Assembly: GCA_900546255.1 (NCBI GenBank)
Contig: URCB01000054.1
Location: forward strand, 1 to 11,637
Origin: an uncultured Eubacteriales bacterium
Lineage (GTDB): Bacteria > Bacillota > Clostridia > Oscillospirales > Oscillospiraceae
DNA length: 11,637 bases
Direction of reading: 5' to 3'
Within the stretch, counting starts at the first letter, position 1. Every line of letters begins with the position of its first letter. The notes beneath the pieces were generated by a model, which saw only the letters and a list, made by a program, of their open reading frames with translations, searched no databases and was not told where the DNA came from. Of this stretch, positions 6,710 through 11,637 are shown in pieces. Position numbers and translations under genes: made by a program.

Positions 6710-7600
6710 TCACGCCTCTTTCCGGCGGGGGATGGCCTGGACGGCGGATAGGATCTCCCCGATGTCGCCGTCCAGGCAGAGGGACTGGCCGGCGATGGCC
6801 TGGGGGGTGGCAGCCTGCCCCTCGTTGAGGCAGACGTAGGTAGCCTGGGGATTTTGCAGGGTCCGCTGCCAGAAGGGGTACTTGATGATCCCCGGGGTGT
6901 TGTACCCCACCCCCAGCTCCAGGTAGAGTACCCGGCCCCGCTCGTGCCGGCGGAGGAAGGCGGCATACCGGTCCGCCGCCTGGTACCACCCCTCGTCCTG
7001 GACGAAGGTGTCGTCCGAACGGAGGTTCATGGTCAGGGGCCGGCCGCACCGGGGGCAGCGGGGGAGGAGGTCCGTGGGGATGGCCAGGTCCTTCTGTTGG
7101 GTGAGCATGGCCTGGATGGCGTCGCGGTTGTCCCAAGTCTCCTGGCAGCAGGGGGCGGAGCACTGGAAGAGGCCGTAGTCCCCCTGGGTGTAGAACAGGC
7201 GCTTCTTGTCAAACCCCGCCTTTTGGAAGCAGTGGTCCACGTTGGTGGTGAGGATGAAGTGGTCCTTGTCTACCAGCAGATCCCGCAGGGTTTGGTACAC
7301 CGGCTTGGGGGCATCCTGGTAGCGGTTGACCCACACCATCCGGCTCCAGTAGGCCCAATGTTCCTCCAGGGTGGGGAAGGGGAAAAAGCCCCCGGTGTAC
7401 ATATCCTGAAAGCCGTACTTGGCCCCGAAGTCGGAGAAGTACCGCTGGAAGCGTTCTCCGCCGTAGACAAACCCGGCGGAGGTGGACAGCCCGGACCCCG
7501 CCCCCACCACCACGGCGTCGGCCTGGTCCAGGAGCCGGGCCAGGCGGCGAACCGGGGCGGGGGAGGCCTGGGTGCGCAGGCGGGAAAACAGTGGGTTCAT
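6710..7600 (-). CDS. SIR2-family protein with Gln in place of the catalytic His (class M-like)
   Basis: This 296-residue sirtuin has the NAD-binding Rossmann start VVGAGSGLSTSAGFVYGG (31-48), FILTTNVDHCFQKAGF (115-130), and a zinc module with Cys147, Cys151/152, Cys182 and Cys185 (CPRC). A C-terminal LYLELGVGYNTPGIIKYPF completes the fold. The usual His-Gly of deacetylases is replaced: FYTQGD has Gln139. Asn120, Asp122 and Gln139 keep the same spacing as Asn118, Asp120 and Gln137, recalled from the ADP-ribosylating class M sirtuin of Staphylococcus. Protein ADP-ribosyl transfer rather than deacetylation is therefore plausible, but not shown. The macrodomain, GcvH-like and lipoate-ligase genes usual for class M are not in this window. 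The gene starts 21 bp after the Fe-S flavoprotein gene, probably in the same operon. A GGGGAG-type ribosome site precedes ATG 7600. Confidence 0.85.
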   Translation of the reverse strand: MNPLFSRLRTQASPAPVRRLARLLDQADAVVVGAGSGLSTSAGFVYGGERFQRYFSDFGAKYGFQDMYTGGFFPFPTLEEHWAYWSRMVWVNRYQDAPKPVYQTLRDLLVDKDHFILTTNVDHCFQKAGFDKKRLFYTQGDYGLFQCSAPCCQETWDNRDAIQAMLTQQKDLAIPTDLLPRCPRCGRPLTMNLRSDDTFVQDEGWYQAADRYAAFLRRHERGRVLYLELGVGYNTPGIIKYPFWQRTLQNPQATYVCLNEGQAATPQAIAGQSLCLDGDIGEILSAVQAIPRRKEA

Positions 7601-7621
7601 CGGGAGGTTCTCCCCTTTCCT

Positions 7622-8251
7622 TTAGTCTTGTGTGGCGGCGGTCCGGGGGCGGACCGCCCTTGCCGGGCAGTGCTCCAGGCAGCTGCCGCAGTGGAGGCAG
7701 TGTTCCTGCTGGATCACATAGGGCTCCCCCGGCTGGATGCAGCCCTGGGGGCAGGGGTCCAGGCACAGGCCGCAGGCAAGGCAGTCCTCTGTGATCTCAT
7801 ACCCCTTGGGGTGGATGGGGCTGCCCCCAAAGGCGTAGGTGGCCCGGAAGATGGGGCTGACCCCCAGGTGGAAGTACTGGATCTCCCCAGCCCGGATGGC
7901 AAAGACCAGGCCGATTTCCCGGGTGTTCCGGGGGTAGACATTGGCCAAATAGGGCTGCTCGGCAAAGATGCGGTGGATCCACAGGGCCTGCTCCTCTTCC
8001 GGCAGGGGGACGGCCCGGGCGGACAGACGGATCATCTCCTTATACTTCGTGTAGCCCAGGATTTGCACCCGGCCGTCGGCCAGCAGTTCCTGGCAGAAGT
8101 CCTTTCCCCGGGCGGTGAAGAAGTAGAGGGCGTCGGGTTCGTAGTGGATGGCGCTGATGTTGCGCACCTGGGGGCTGCCGTCCCGGCCCACGGTGGCAAA
8201 GGCCAGCACCCCCACGTATTCCAATTTTTTCAGACAGGTGGCTGCGTCCAT
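7622..8251 (-). CDS. Pyridoxamine-phosphate-oxidase-fold protein with 2x[4Fe-4S] ferredoxin tail
   Basis: This cytosolic protein of 209 residues combines two parts. Residues 1-145 resemble the FMN-binding split-barrel (PPOX) family: LAFATVGRDGSPQVRNISAI (16-35), ALYFFTARGKDFCQELLADG (41-60), then YTKYKEMIRLSARAVPLP. Residues 150-200 form a bacterial ferredoxin with CLACGLCLDPC (Cys157/160/163/167) and CLHCGSCLEHC (Cys185/188/191/195). It may pass electrons between iron-sulfur clusters and flavin, or report redox state. Its substrate is unknown. AAGGAGG lies 7 bp upstream of ATG 8251. The gene is 37 bp after the nitroreductase gene and 21 bp before the sirtuin gene, so co-transcription is likely. 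It is a candidate electron donor for the radical SAM enzyme upstream (inference). Confidence 0.88.
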   Translation of the reverse strand: MDAATCLKKLEYVGVLAFATVGRDGSPQVRNISAIHYEPDALYFFTARGKDFCQELLADGRVQILGYTKYKEMIRLSARAVPLPEEEQALWIHRIFAEQPYLANVYPRNTREIGLVFAIRAGEIQYFHLGVSPIFRATYAFGGSPIHPKGYEITEDCLACGLCLDPCPQGCIQPGEPYVIQQEHCLHCGSCLEHCPARAVRPRTAATQD

Positions 8252-8288
8252 GGCGATTCCTCCTTTGGGTATCCAGGGATGTGAGGGG

Positions 8289-8876
8289 TCAAACCCGCAG
8301 CACCCGGCCGGAGTTCCGGGGCTTGGGGGTGGGGTGGGGGTCCCCCGGCCGGGGGTACCCCAGCAGGACCTGGCAGACGGCGTAATGGTCCCCGGGGATG
8401 GCCCACTGGGCCAAAATCTCCTGGCCGTAGGGGTCCGCGAAGGCGGCCCACCCCTGGCCGAGGTAGCAGGACCCCACCCCCAGGGCGTCCGCTGCCAGCA
8501 TCAGGTTCTCTGCGGCCATGGCGCAGTCCTCGGCGGCGAAGAGGAAGCCCTTGGGGGCAAAGCAGGTCACCACGGTGGGGGCGCCGTAGAAGGCGTCGGT
8601 GAGGTGGGGGTCATCGGCAATGCTGGGCTGCTCCCGGGAGACGTAGTTGCCGTTTTTGGCCATCCGAGGCTTGGCGTTGGCCCGTTTGATCTTGCCCAGG
8701 CGGGTGTTCACGGCCCGGTCCTGGCACACGGCGAAGAGGACCCCTTGCCGCCCCCCGGCGCTGGGGGCATAGAGGCCGGCCTGGAGGATCTGCGCCAAGG
8801 TTTCCTCCCGGATCTGTTCCGGGGCAAACCGCCGGATGGACCGGCGGTGGAGGATGGGTTCCATCACGGGTTGCAT
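8289..8876 (-). CDS. Nitroreductase family FMN protein
   Basis: This 195-residue protein carries the family signatures: ILHRRSIRRFAPEQI (8-22) for FMN phosphate binding, LYAPSAGGRQ (35-44), the FFA-like region FLFAAEDCAMAAENLMLAA (111-129), LGVGSCYLG (132-140) and the late LLGYPRPGDP (171-180). Such enzymes reduce nitro-compounds, quinones or flavins, and relatives modify peptides. The start at 8876 is chosen because AAGGAGG (8886-8892) lies 9 bp upstream, inside the 3' end of the radical SAM gene. The two genes are separated by one base (TGAGATG), implying translational coupling. An upstream extension of the frame to 8996 is a shadow over the radical SAM gene. The coupling makes it a possible partner of the peptide maturase. 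Confidence 0.9.
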   Translation of the reverse strand: MQPVMEPILHRRSIRRFAPEQIREETLAQILQAGLYAPSAGGRQGVLFAVCQDRAVNTRLGKIKRANAKPRMAKNGNYVSREQPSIADDPHLTDAFYGAPTVVTCFAPKGFLFAAEDCAMAAENLMLAADALGVGSCYLGQGWAAFADPYGQEILAQWAIPGDHYAVCQVLLGYPRPGDPHPTPKPRNSGRVLRV

Positions 8877-8877
8877 C

Positions 8878-9909
8878 TCAAAGAACCTCCTTCCAGCACT
8901 GGGGGTCTGGGGCATAGGGGCTGCCGTGGTAACCGGCAGCCACCGCCGGGCAGCCCCGGCAGAACCGCAGCAGCTCACACTTGGCGCACTTTTCAAACTG
9001 GTCGTATTGGCGGTAGGCCTCGTAGGCCGGGCCGGTGAAAAGGTCGTAGAGGTCGTCGGTGAGGGCGTTGCCCACCTTGCTCTCCATCCGGCGGCAGGCG
9101 TACACTGCCCCGTCGGAGAGGATGGTCATATGGCAGTTGCCGCAGTTGCACCCGTCGTAGATGGTGTCCGGGTCCAGGGTCTCGTCGATGGGGAACAGGC
9201 CCTTCTCGTAGAGAAAGAGGGTCCACAGGTGGTCCTTTCGGGAGAAAGTGGTTGGGCACCCGGCGGCCTCGTAGGCCTGAAACTTCTCCCAGCAGGCTTC
9301 CAGCAGGGCCCGGTATTCCAGGGGAGAGCAGGTGGTGTCCCGGTCGGCCTGGGAGGGGCAGTACCGGGCAAAGGCGAAGATGTCCGCCTGGTGCTCCACC
9401 GCCACGTCTACCAGGGCGGGGATCTCCTGGACGTTCCACTTGGACACGGTGGCCATCAGGGCCACGTGGATGCCCGCCTGCCGCAGCAGGGGGATGGCCG
9501 CCAGGGTCTCGTCGTAGGAGCCGGGGCGGCGGATGCGGTCGTGGGTCTCCCGGAGGCCGTCCAGGGAGAGCTGGTACTTCCGGCAGCCGTGGTCCCGGAG
9601 TTTTTGGCACACGTCATCGGTGAGGTGGAAGGGGTTGCCCAGGATGGCAAAGGGGAGGCCCCGCTCCTTCAGCAGCCCGGCCAGCTGCCAGAACTGGGGG
9701 TGGAGGATGGGGTCCCCGCCGGTGAGGTAGAAGTAGGGCAGGCGGCCGGCCCTGCGGCAGAAGGCCTGGCAGTTTTCGATGACCCGGACCATGTCCTCCA
9801 GGGCCATTGCCTGGAACTTGGCGTGGCTGCCCAGGGCGTAGATGTAGCAGTGCTTGCACCGTTGGTCGCAGGCCTCGGTGATGTGCCATTGAAAAGCAAA
9901 GTATTCCAT
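8878..9909 (-). CDS. Radical SAM/SPASM peptide maturase, ACGX-type system
   Basis: This 343-residue enzyme has the CxxxCxxC cluster at Cys14/18/21 (ITEACDQRCKHCY), the S-adenosylmethionine-binding YLTGGDP (61-67) and YQLSLDGLRETHDRIR (112-127). Its C-terminal SPASM domain has Cys254/256/259, then a Gly (267) followed by Cys272, then Cys308/311/317/320 and Cys338, enough for two auxiliary [4Fe-4S] clusters. SPASM enzymes commonly form thioether or carbon bonds on ribosomal peptides. The gene lies 128 bp downstream of a Cys-repeat precursor, and the pair matches what protein family databases call the ACGX system (from memory). A radical modification on or near the ACG cysteines is therefore likely, but its chemistry is not known to me. 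The start at 9909 is supported by AAAGGAG about 9 bp upstream and the typical opening MEYFAFQWHITEAC. Confidence 0.9.
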   Translation of the reverse strand: MEYFAFQWHITEACDQRCKHCYIYALGSHAKFQAMALEDMVRVIENCQAFCRRAGRLPYFYLTGGDPILHPQFWQLAGLLKERGLPFAILGNPFHLTDDVCQKLRDHGCRKYQLSLDGLRETHDRIRRPGSYDETLAAIPLLRQAGIHVALMATVSKWNVQEIPALVDVAVEHQADIFAFARYCPSQADRDTTCSPLEYRALLEACWEKFQAYEAAGCPTTFSRKDHLWTLFLYEKGLFPIDETLDPDTIYDGCNCGNCHMTILSDGAVYACRRMESKVGNALTDDLYDLFTGPAYEAYRQYDQFEKCAKCELLRFCRGCPAVAAGYHGSPYAPDPQCWKEVL

Positions 9910-9962
9910 GGGATTCGCTCCTTTGTTGGGTGGTAGATGGTAGCGGCGTGGAGTCTGGAACC

Positions 9963-10027
9963 GGCGCGTCTCCCAAAGGTCGGACAGCCAAGGCCGCCCC
10001 TTGGGAGGCGCGCCCCCAGTTGGGGGC
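9963..10027 (-). promoter_or_regulatory. Stem-loops between precursor peptide and maturase genes
   Basis: A long inverted repeat pairs 9963-9979 with 9998-10014 (one mismatch, one G-T pair). It overlaps a second perfect hairpin, GCCCCC(AACT)GGGGGC on the minus strand, at 10012-10027. No T-run follows, so this is probably a processing, stability or partial-attenuation element that keeps peptide transcript above maturase transcript. That role is inferred from common precursor-maturase arrangements. Confidence 0.45.
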
Positions 10028-10037
10028 ACGCCGCAGA

Positions 10038-10256
10038 TTACTTCTTGTCGCCAGCGCCGCAGGCAGAGCCACAGGCGGAGGGCTTGGGGTCCCCAGCGCC
10101 GCAGGCAGAACCGCAAGCGGAGGGCTTAGGATCCCCAGCGCCGCAGGCAGAGCCGCAAGCGGAGGGCTTAGGATCCCCAGCGCCGCAGGCGGTGCCGCTG
10201 GAAGGGGCGGTGTTCTGGGCCTTGTGGCCCCAGGCAAACAGATTCTTCAGTCCCAT
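10038..10256 (-). CDS. ACGX-repeat Cys-rich precursor peptide (candidate RiPP)
   Basis: This 72-residue peptide has a leader of about 22 residues (MGLKNLFAWGHKAQNTAPSS) followed by three tandem 14-residue units, ACGAGDPKPSACGS, and the tail ACGAGDKK. All seven cysteines (24, 34, 38, 48, 52, 62, 66) lie in ACG triplets, alternating ACGA and ACGS, with spacings of 10 and 4. There is no other Cys, no signal peptide and no membrane segment. It matches the ACGX-repeat peptide class paired with a radical SAM/SPASM enzyme, and such an enzyme follows directly. No transporter or dedicated protease is seen, so export and cleavage are unknown. The start has AAGGAGG (10266-10272) 9 bp upstream. A conserved operator and promoter precede it. 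Confidence 0.88.
   Translation of the reverse strand: MGLKNLFAWGHKAQNTAPSSGTACGAGDPKPSACGSACGAGDPKPSACGSACGAGDPKPSACGSACGAGDKK
10051..10190. repeat. Tandem 42-bp coding repeat inside the precursor peptide gene
   Basis: Three 42-bp units start at 10051, 10093 and 10135, with a 14-bp partial fourth unit from 10177 to 10190. The second and third differ by one base and the first differs from the third at four. All these differences are synonymous on the coding (minus) strand, so the amino-acid repeat is preserved. Confidence 0.9.
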
Positions 10257-10326
10257 GATGAAATTCCTCCTTAAAATATTTGGGTCAAAGGGATGGTGGC
10301 GGCAGGCAGGCCGCCCTGCTGTTTTT

Positions 10327-10387
10327 AGGATAGCGGGTTTTGTCCGCTGGGGGAAGTACGCACTTTTTTATATCTTAGTCACCTTTT
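10327..10387 (-). promoter_or_regulatory. Operator-promoter copy 1, upstream of the precursor peptide gene
   Basis: A 34-bp element at 10354-10387 reads, on the + strand, AAGTACGCACTTTTTTATA + TCT + TAGTCACCTTTT. On the minus strand it is followed, after 21 bp, by TATCCT (10332-10327) as a candidate -10. A second copy with the same spacing lies at 11460. The near-palindrome AAGTGCGTACTT within it looks like a dimeric repressor site. From memory such sites resemble those of HxlR-type regulators in clostridia. The regulator gene is not in the window. The -35 is poor, as expected if a regulator occupies or assists it. Confidence 0.65.
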
Positions 10388-10401
10388 GGTAACTGGGGGG
10401 C

Positions 10402-11331
10402 TCAGAACTTACCGTTGTCATTCTGCCAGGTGGACTGGTCGGCGATGGTCTCCATCACGTCCCAGTGCTCGGTAATCTTATCGTTTTCCACCCGCCACAG
10501 GTCATAGTAGCTGGTGGGTTCCCCGCCGTAGGTGCCCTCACTCACCGCCAGGACGAAATTGCCCTGGGCCAGGACCATGTGGGTCTCGTCATAGATCATC
10601 TGGATCCCCTGCTGGGCCAGGGCGGCCAGAGCCTCGTTCAGGCCGGAGACGCCGTCGGCGATGGCGGTGTTGTGCTGGATATAGGTGTCCCCGTCGAAGT
10701 AGTCGGCGGTCTTGTCGGGGTTGTTGCCCTGCATCACATCGTAGAGGAAGTTCTCCACCAGGGTGCGGTTGGCCTCGGTCTGGTCCAGGTCGGTGACCTC
10801 GGTGGTGCCGTCGATCTGGGTGTGGCCGGAGGGGGTGGGGTCAGTGGCCAGGGCGGCCAGGTTGTCCCAGTGCTCGGCGATTTCGCCGTCCTCGTCGAAA
10901 CGGAAGATGTCGAAGGCCACCTGTTCCCCGGCGCCGGCGAAGTTGTAGACGTTCTGGAGGAAGACGTAGTCGCCATCTTCAAAGGCCCGGATGTTCTCTA
11001 CGGTGGTCTCTGCGTCAGCGGCGGCCAGGCCCTCTACCGAGGCCAGGAAGGCATCCTCCCCGGTGCCGTAGGCCAAGTTGTGTTGGATGTAGTTCTCGTC
11101 CAGGAGCTGGGCGGCGGTCTCCGTGTCGCCGGTGGAAAAGGTGTTGATGAGGGCCAGGGCTTTGTCCACGTTGCTCTCCGCCGTCTGGGTGTCCTGGGCG
11201 GGGGTGGTGGTGGAGGTCTCTGGGGTGGCGGTGTCCGCCTCCTGGTCGGTGGTGCTGCCGCAGCCGGCCAGGACGCCGGCGGCCACGGTGAGGGAGAGGA
11301 ACAGGGCGGTTGCTTTCTTCAGGGCTTTCAT
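10402..11331 (-). CDS. Lipoprotein with two tandem SnoaL/NTF2-like domains
   Basis: This 309-residue protein starts with a lipoprotein signal peptide: MKALKKATALFLSLTVAAGV then LAGC, with Cys24 as the lipidated residue. A Thr/Ser/Glu-rich linker (about 25-55) follows. Two SnoaL-like alpha-beta domains come next. The first has ENYIQHNLAYGTGEDAF and IAEHWDNLAAL; the second has DTYIQHNTAIADGVSG and ITEHWDVMETI. The shared YIQHN and EHWD motifs show an internal duplication. Such domains bind small hydrophobic ligands or act as isomerases or cyclases; here the protein should face outward from the membrane. Its substrate is unknown. The start at 11331 is chosen because AAGGAGG (11340-11346) lies 8 bp upstream and the lipobox fits. 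The frame continues upstream to 11469, through the promoter, and is not used. It shares an operator with the peptide gene. Confidence 0.86.
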   Translation of the reverse strand: MKALKKATALFLSLTVAAGVLAGCGSTTDQEADTATPETSTTTPAQDTQTAESNVDKALALINTFSTGDTETAAQLLDENYIQHNLAYGTGEDAFLASVEGLAAADAETTVENIRAFEDGDYVFLQNVYNFAGAGEQVAFDIFRFDEDGEIAEHWDNLAALATDPTPSGHTQIDGTTEVTDLDQTEANRTLVENFLYDVMQGNNPDKTADYFDGDTYIQHNTAIADGVSGLNEALAALAQQGIQMIYDETHMVLAQGNFVLAVSEGTYGGEPTSYYDLWRVENDKITEHWDVMETIADQSTWQNDNGKF

Positions 11332-11432
11332 GGGGGATGCCTCCTTGTTAGCATGGATGGTTTGGAAAGGCCAGATGGAATCTGGTTGGCGTGAACGGGG
11401 AAAACCGGCCGGGCTCTCTGGTTCATGGCTGT

Positions 11433-11493
11433 AGGATACCTCAGAAAAATCCCGCTGAAAAGTACGCACTTTTTTATAAGATAGTCACCTTTT
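11433..11493 (-). promoter_or_regulatory. Operator-promoter copy 2, upstream of the lipoprotein gene
   Basis: The 34-bp element at 11460-11493 reads AAGTACGCACTTTTTTATA + AGA + TAGTCACCTTTT on the + strand. It is identical to the copy at 10354 except for the central three bases, which are the reverse complement of each other (TCT against AGA). A TATCCT candidate -10 (11438-11433) follows on the minus strand at exactly the same 21-bp distance. The leader to the lipoprotein start is about 95 bp. It also abuts the divergent promoter at 11503. Confidence 0.65.
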
Positions 11494-11502
11494 TGTGCCC
11501 TC

Positions 11503-11530
11503 TTGACGGAAAAAGGGGAACTTGTATAAT
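11503..11530 (+). promoter_or_regulatory. Strong sigma-A promoter, divergent from the lipoprotein gene
   Basis: TTGACG (11503-11508) and a perfect TATAAT (11525-11530) are 16 bp apart, close to housekeeping consensus. It starts 10 bp beyond the operator copy at 11460-11493, so a protein bound there could affect both directions. The start of transcription would be near 11537. Confidence 0.8.
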
Positions 11531-11553
11531 GAGAGTAAGATTGCACACCCACC

Positions 11554-11637
11554 ATGGCAGCCAACACGGCAAAAGGAGGTGGCATCGGCGTACAAAAGGG
11601 CGAGAAGGTTGCCGTATGGGCGACCAACGTGCCCCAC
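11554..11637 (+). CDS. Partial frame resembling the interior of an acyl-CoA synthetase
   Basis: From ATG 11554 the frame is open to the window edge (28 codons). Its end, GIGVQKGEKVAVWATNVPH, is typical of AMP-forming acyl-CoA synthetases (the pattern xGxxKGDRVAIWxxNxPEW). In that family this segment lies about 60 or more residues from the N-terminus, yet here a TAA at 11536-11538 closes the frame 15 bp before the ATG. A perfect Shine-Dalgarno, AAAAGGAGGT (11571-11580), lies inside the frame with no ATG, GTG or TTG at normal distance after it. The start is therefore unclear. It may be an N-terminally truncated gene, a rearranged junction or an assembly edge. The family assignment rests on under 20 residues. 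Confidence 0.4.
   Translation, partial: MAANTAKGGGIGVQKGEKVAVWATNVPH

Noticed and set aside
6854..9936. Long plus-strand frames (6854-8284 and 8836-9936) opposite the sirtuin, flavoprotein and radical SAM genes
   Set aside because: They show low-complexity Gly/Val/Ala composition, no ribosome site and no motif. The minus-strand genes carry catalytic signatures.
10051..10190. CRISPR-like direct repeats
   Set aside because: The 42-bp units are contiguous without spacers, are in frame, and differ only synonymously, so they are a coding tandem repeat.
9937..10392. Plus-strand frame with SPAPQAEPQAEGLG repeats
   Set aside because: The repeats are the antisense reading of the ACG peptide repeats. 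No ribosome site fits, and the minus-strand frame has an ideal one plus the paired maturase.
10465..11394. Plus-strand frame opposite the SnoaL lipoprotein
   Set aside because: It is a Gly/Val-rich shadow without motifs. The minus strand has a ribosome site, signal peptide, lipobox and duplicated domains.
11328..11627. Minus-strand 99-residue frame across the divergent promoter region
   Set aside because: It has no ribosome site or recognisable motif, and it overlaps the promoters and the lipoprotein start.

Overview
This GC-rich window looks like chromosome from a strictly anaerobic Clostridia bacterium. A gut Oscillospiraceae relative of Flavonifractor or Lawsonibacter would fit, but that is inferred from gene content, not a database match. 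The signs are strong AGGAGG ribosome sites, a clustered argJ-argB-argD-argF operon, a solitary Spo0A-C-like protein, an oxygen-sensitive radical SAM/SPASM enzyme, ferredoxin-type clusters and small flavoproteins.

Region 1 (1-4672, + strand) is the arginine operon argJBDF, closed by a clear intrinsic terminator. argC is not seen and may lie upstream. A leader of five stem-loops precedes argJ. The 218-bp argB-argD gap holds four consecutive, near-perfect hairpins and looks like an inserted intergenic repeat element. ArgJ, ArgB, ArgD and ArgF give the acetyl-recycling route from glutamate to citrulline, apart from the ArgC step. ArgB carries the N-terminal helix of arginine-inhibited enzymes.

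Region 2 (4673-5500, + strand) is a small regulatory module. It has a SinR/XRE-like regulator with an array of TTCTTTAGAA-type sites over its own promoter, then a 76-residue Spo0A-C-like protein with a related site just upstream. Each gene ends in a hairpin.

Region 3 (5521-11331, - strand) is the most interesting part. In transcription order it holds: a lipoprotein with two SnoaL/NTF2-like domains; a 72-residue Cys-repeat precursor peptide with three 14-residue units and every Cys in an ACG triplet; a radical SAM/SPASM maturase; a nitroreductase; a pyridoxamine-phosphate-oxidase-like protein with a 2x[4Fe-4S] tail; a sirtuin whose catalytic His is replaced by Gln, as in ADP-ribosylating class M sirtuins; and an XRE-helical-repeat regulator. 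The lipoprotein and the peptide genes are each preceded by the same 34-bp element (31/34 identical) at identical distance from an identical candidate -10 box. This points to one regulon. The peptide and maturase match the ACGX-type ribosomal peptide system. The flavin, iron-sulfur and NAD-dependent neighbours suggest, by inference, a link to redox or electrophile stress.

Region 4 (11500-11637, + strand) has a strong sigma-A promoter and a perfect Shine-Dalgarno. They run into a reading frame that resembles the interior, not the N-terminus, of an acyl-CoA synthetase and continues off the window.
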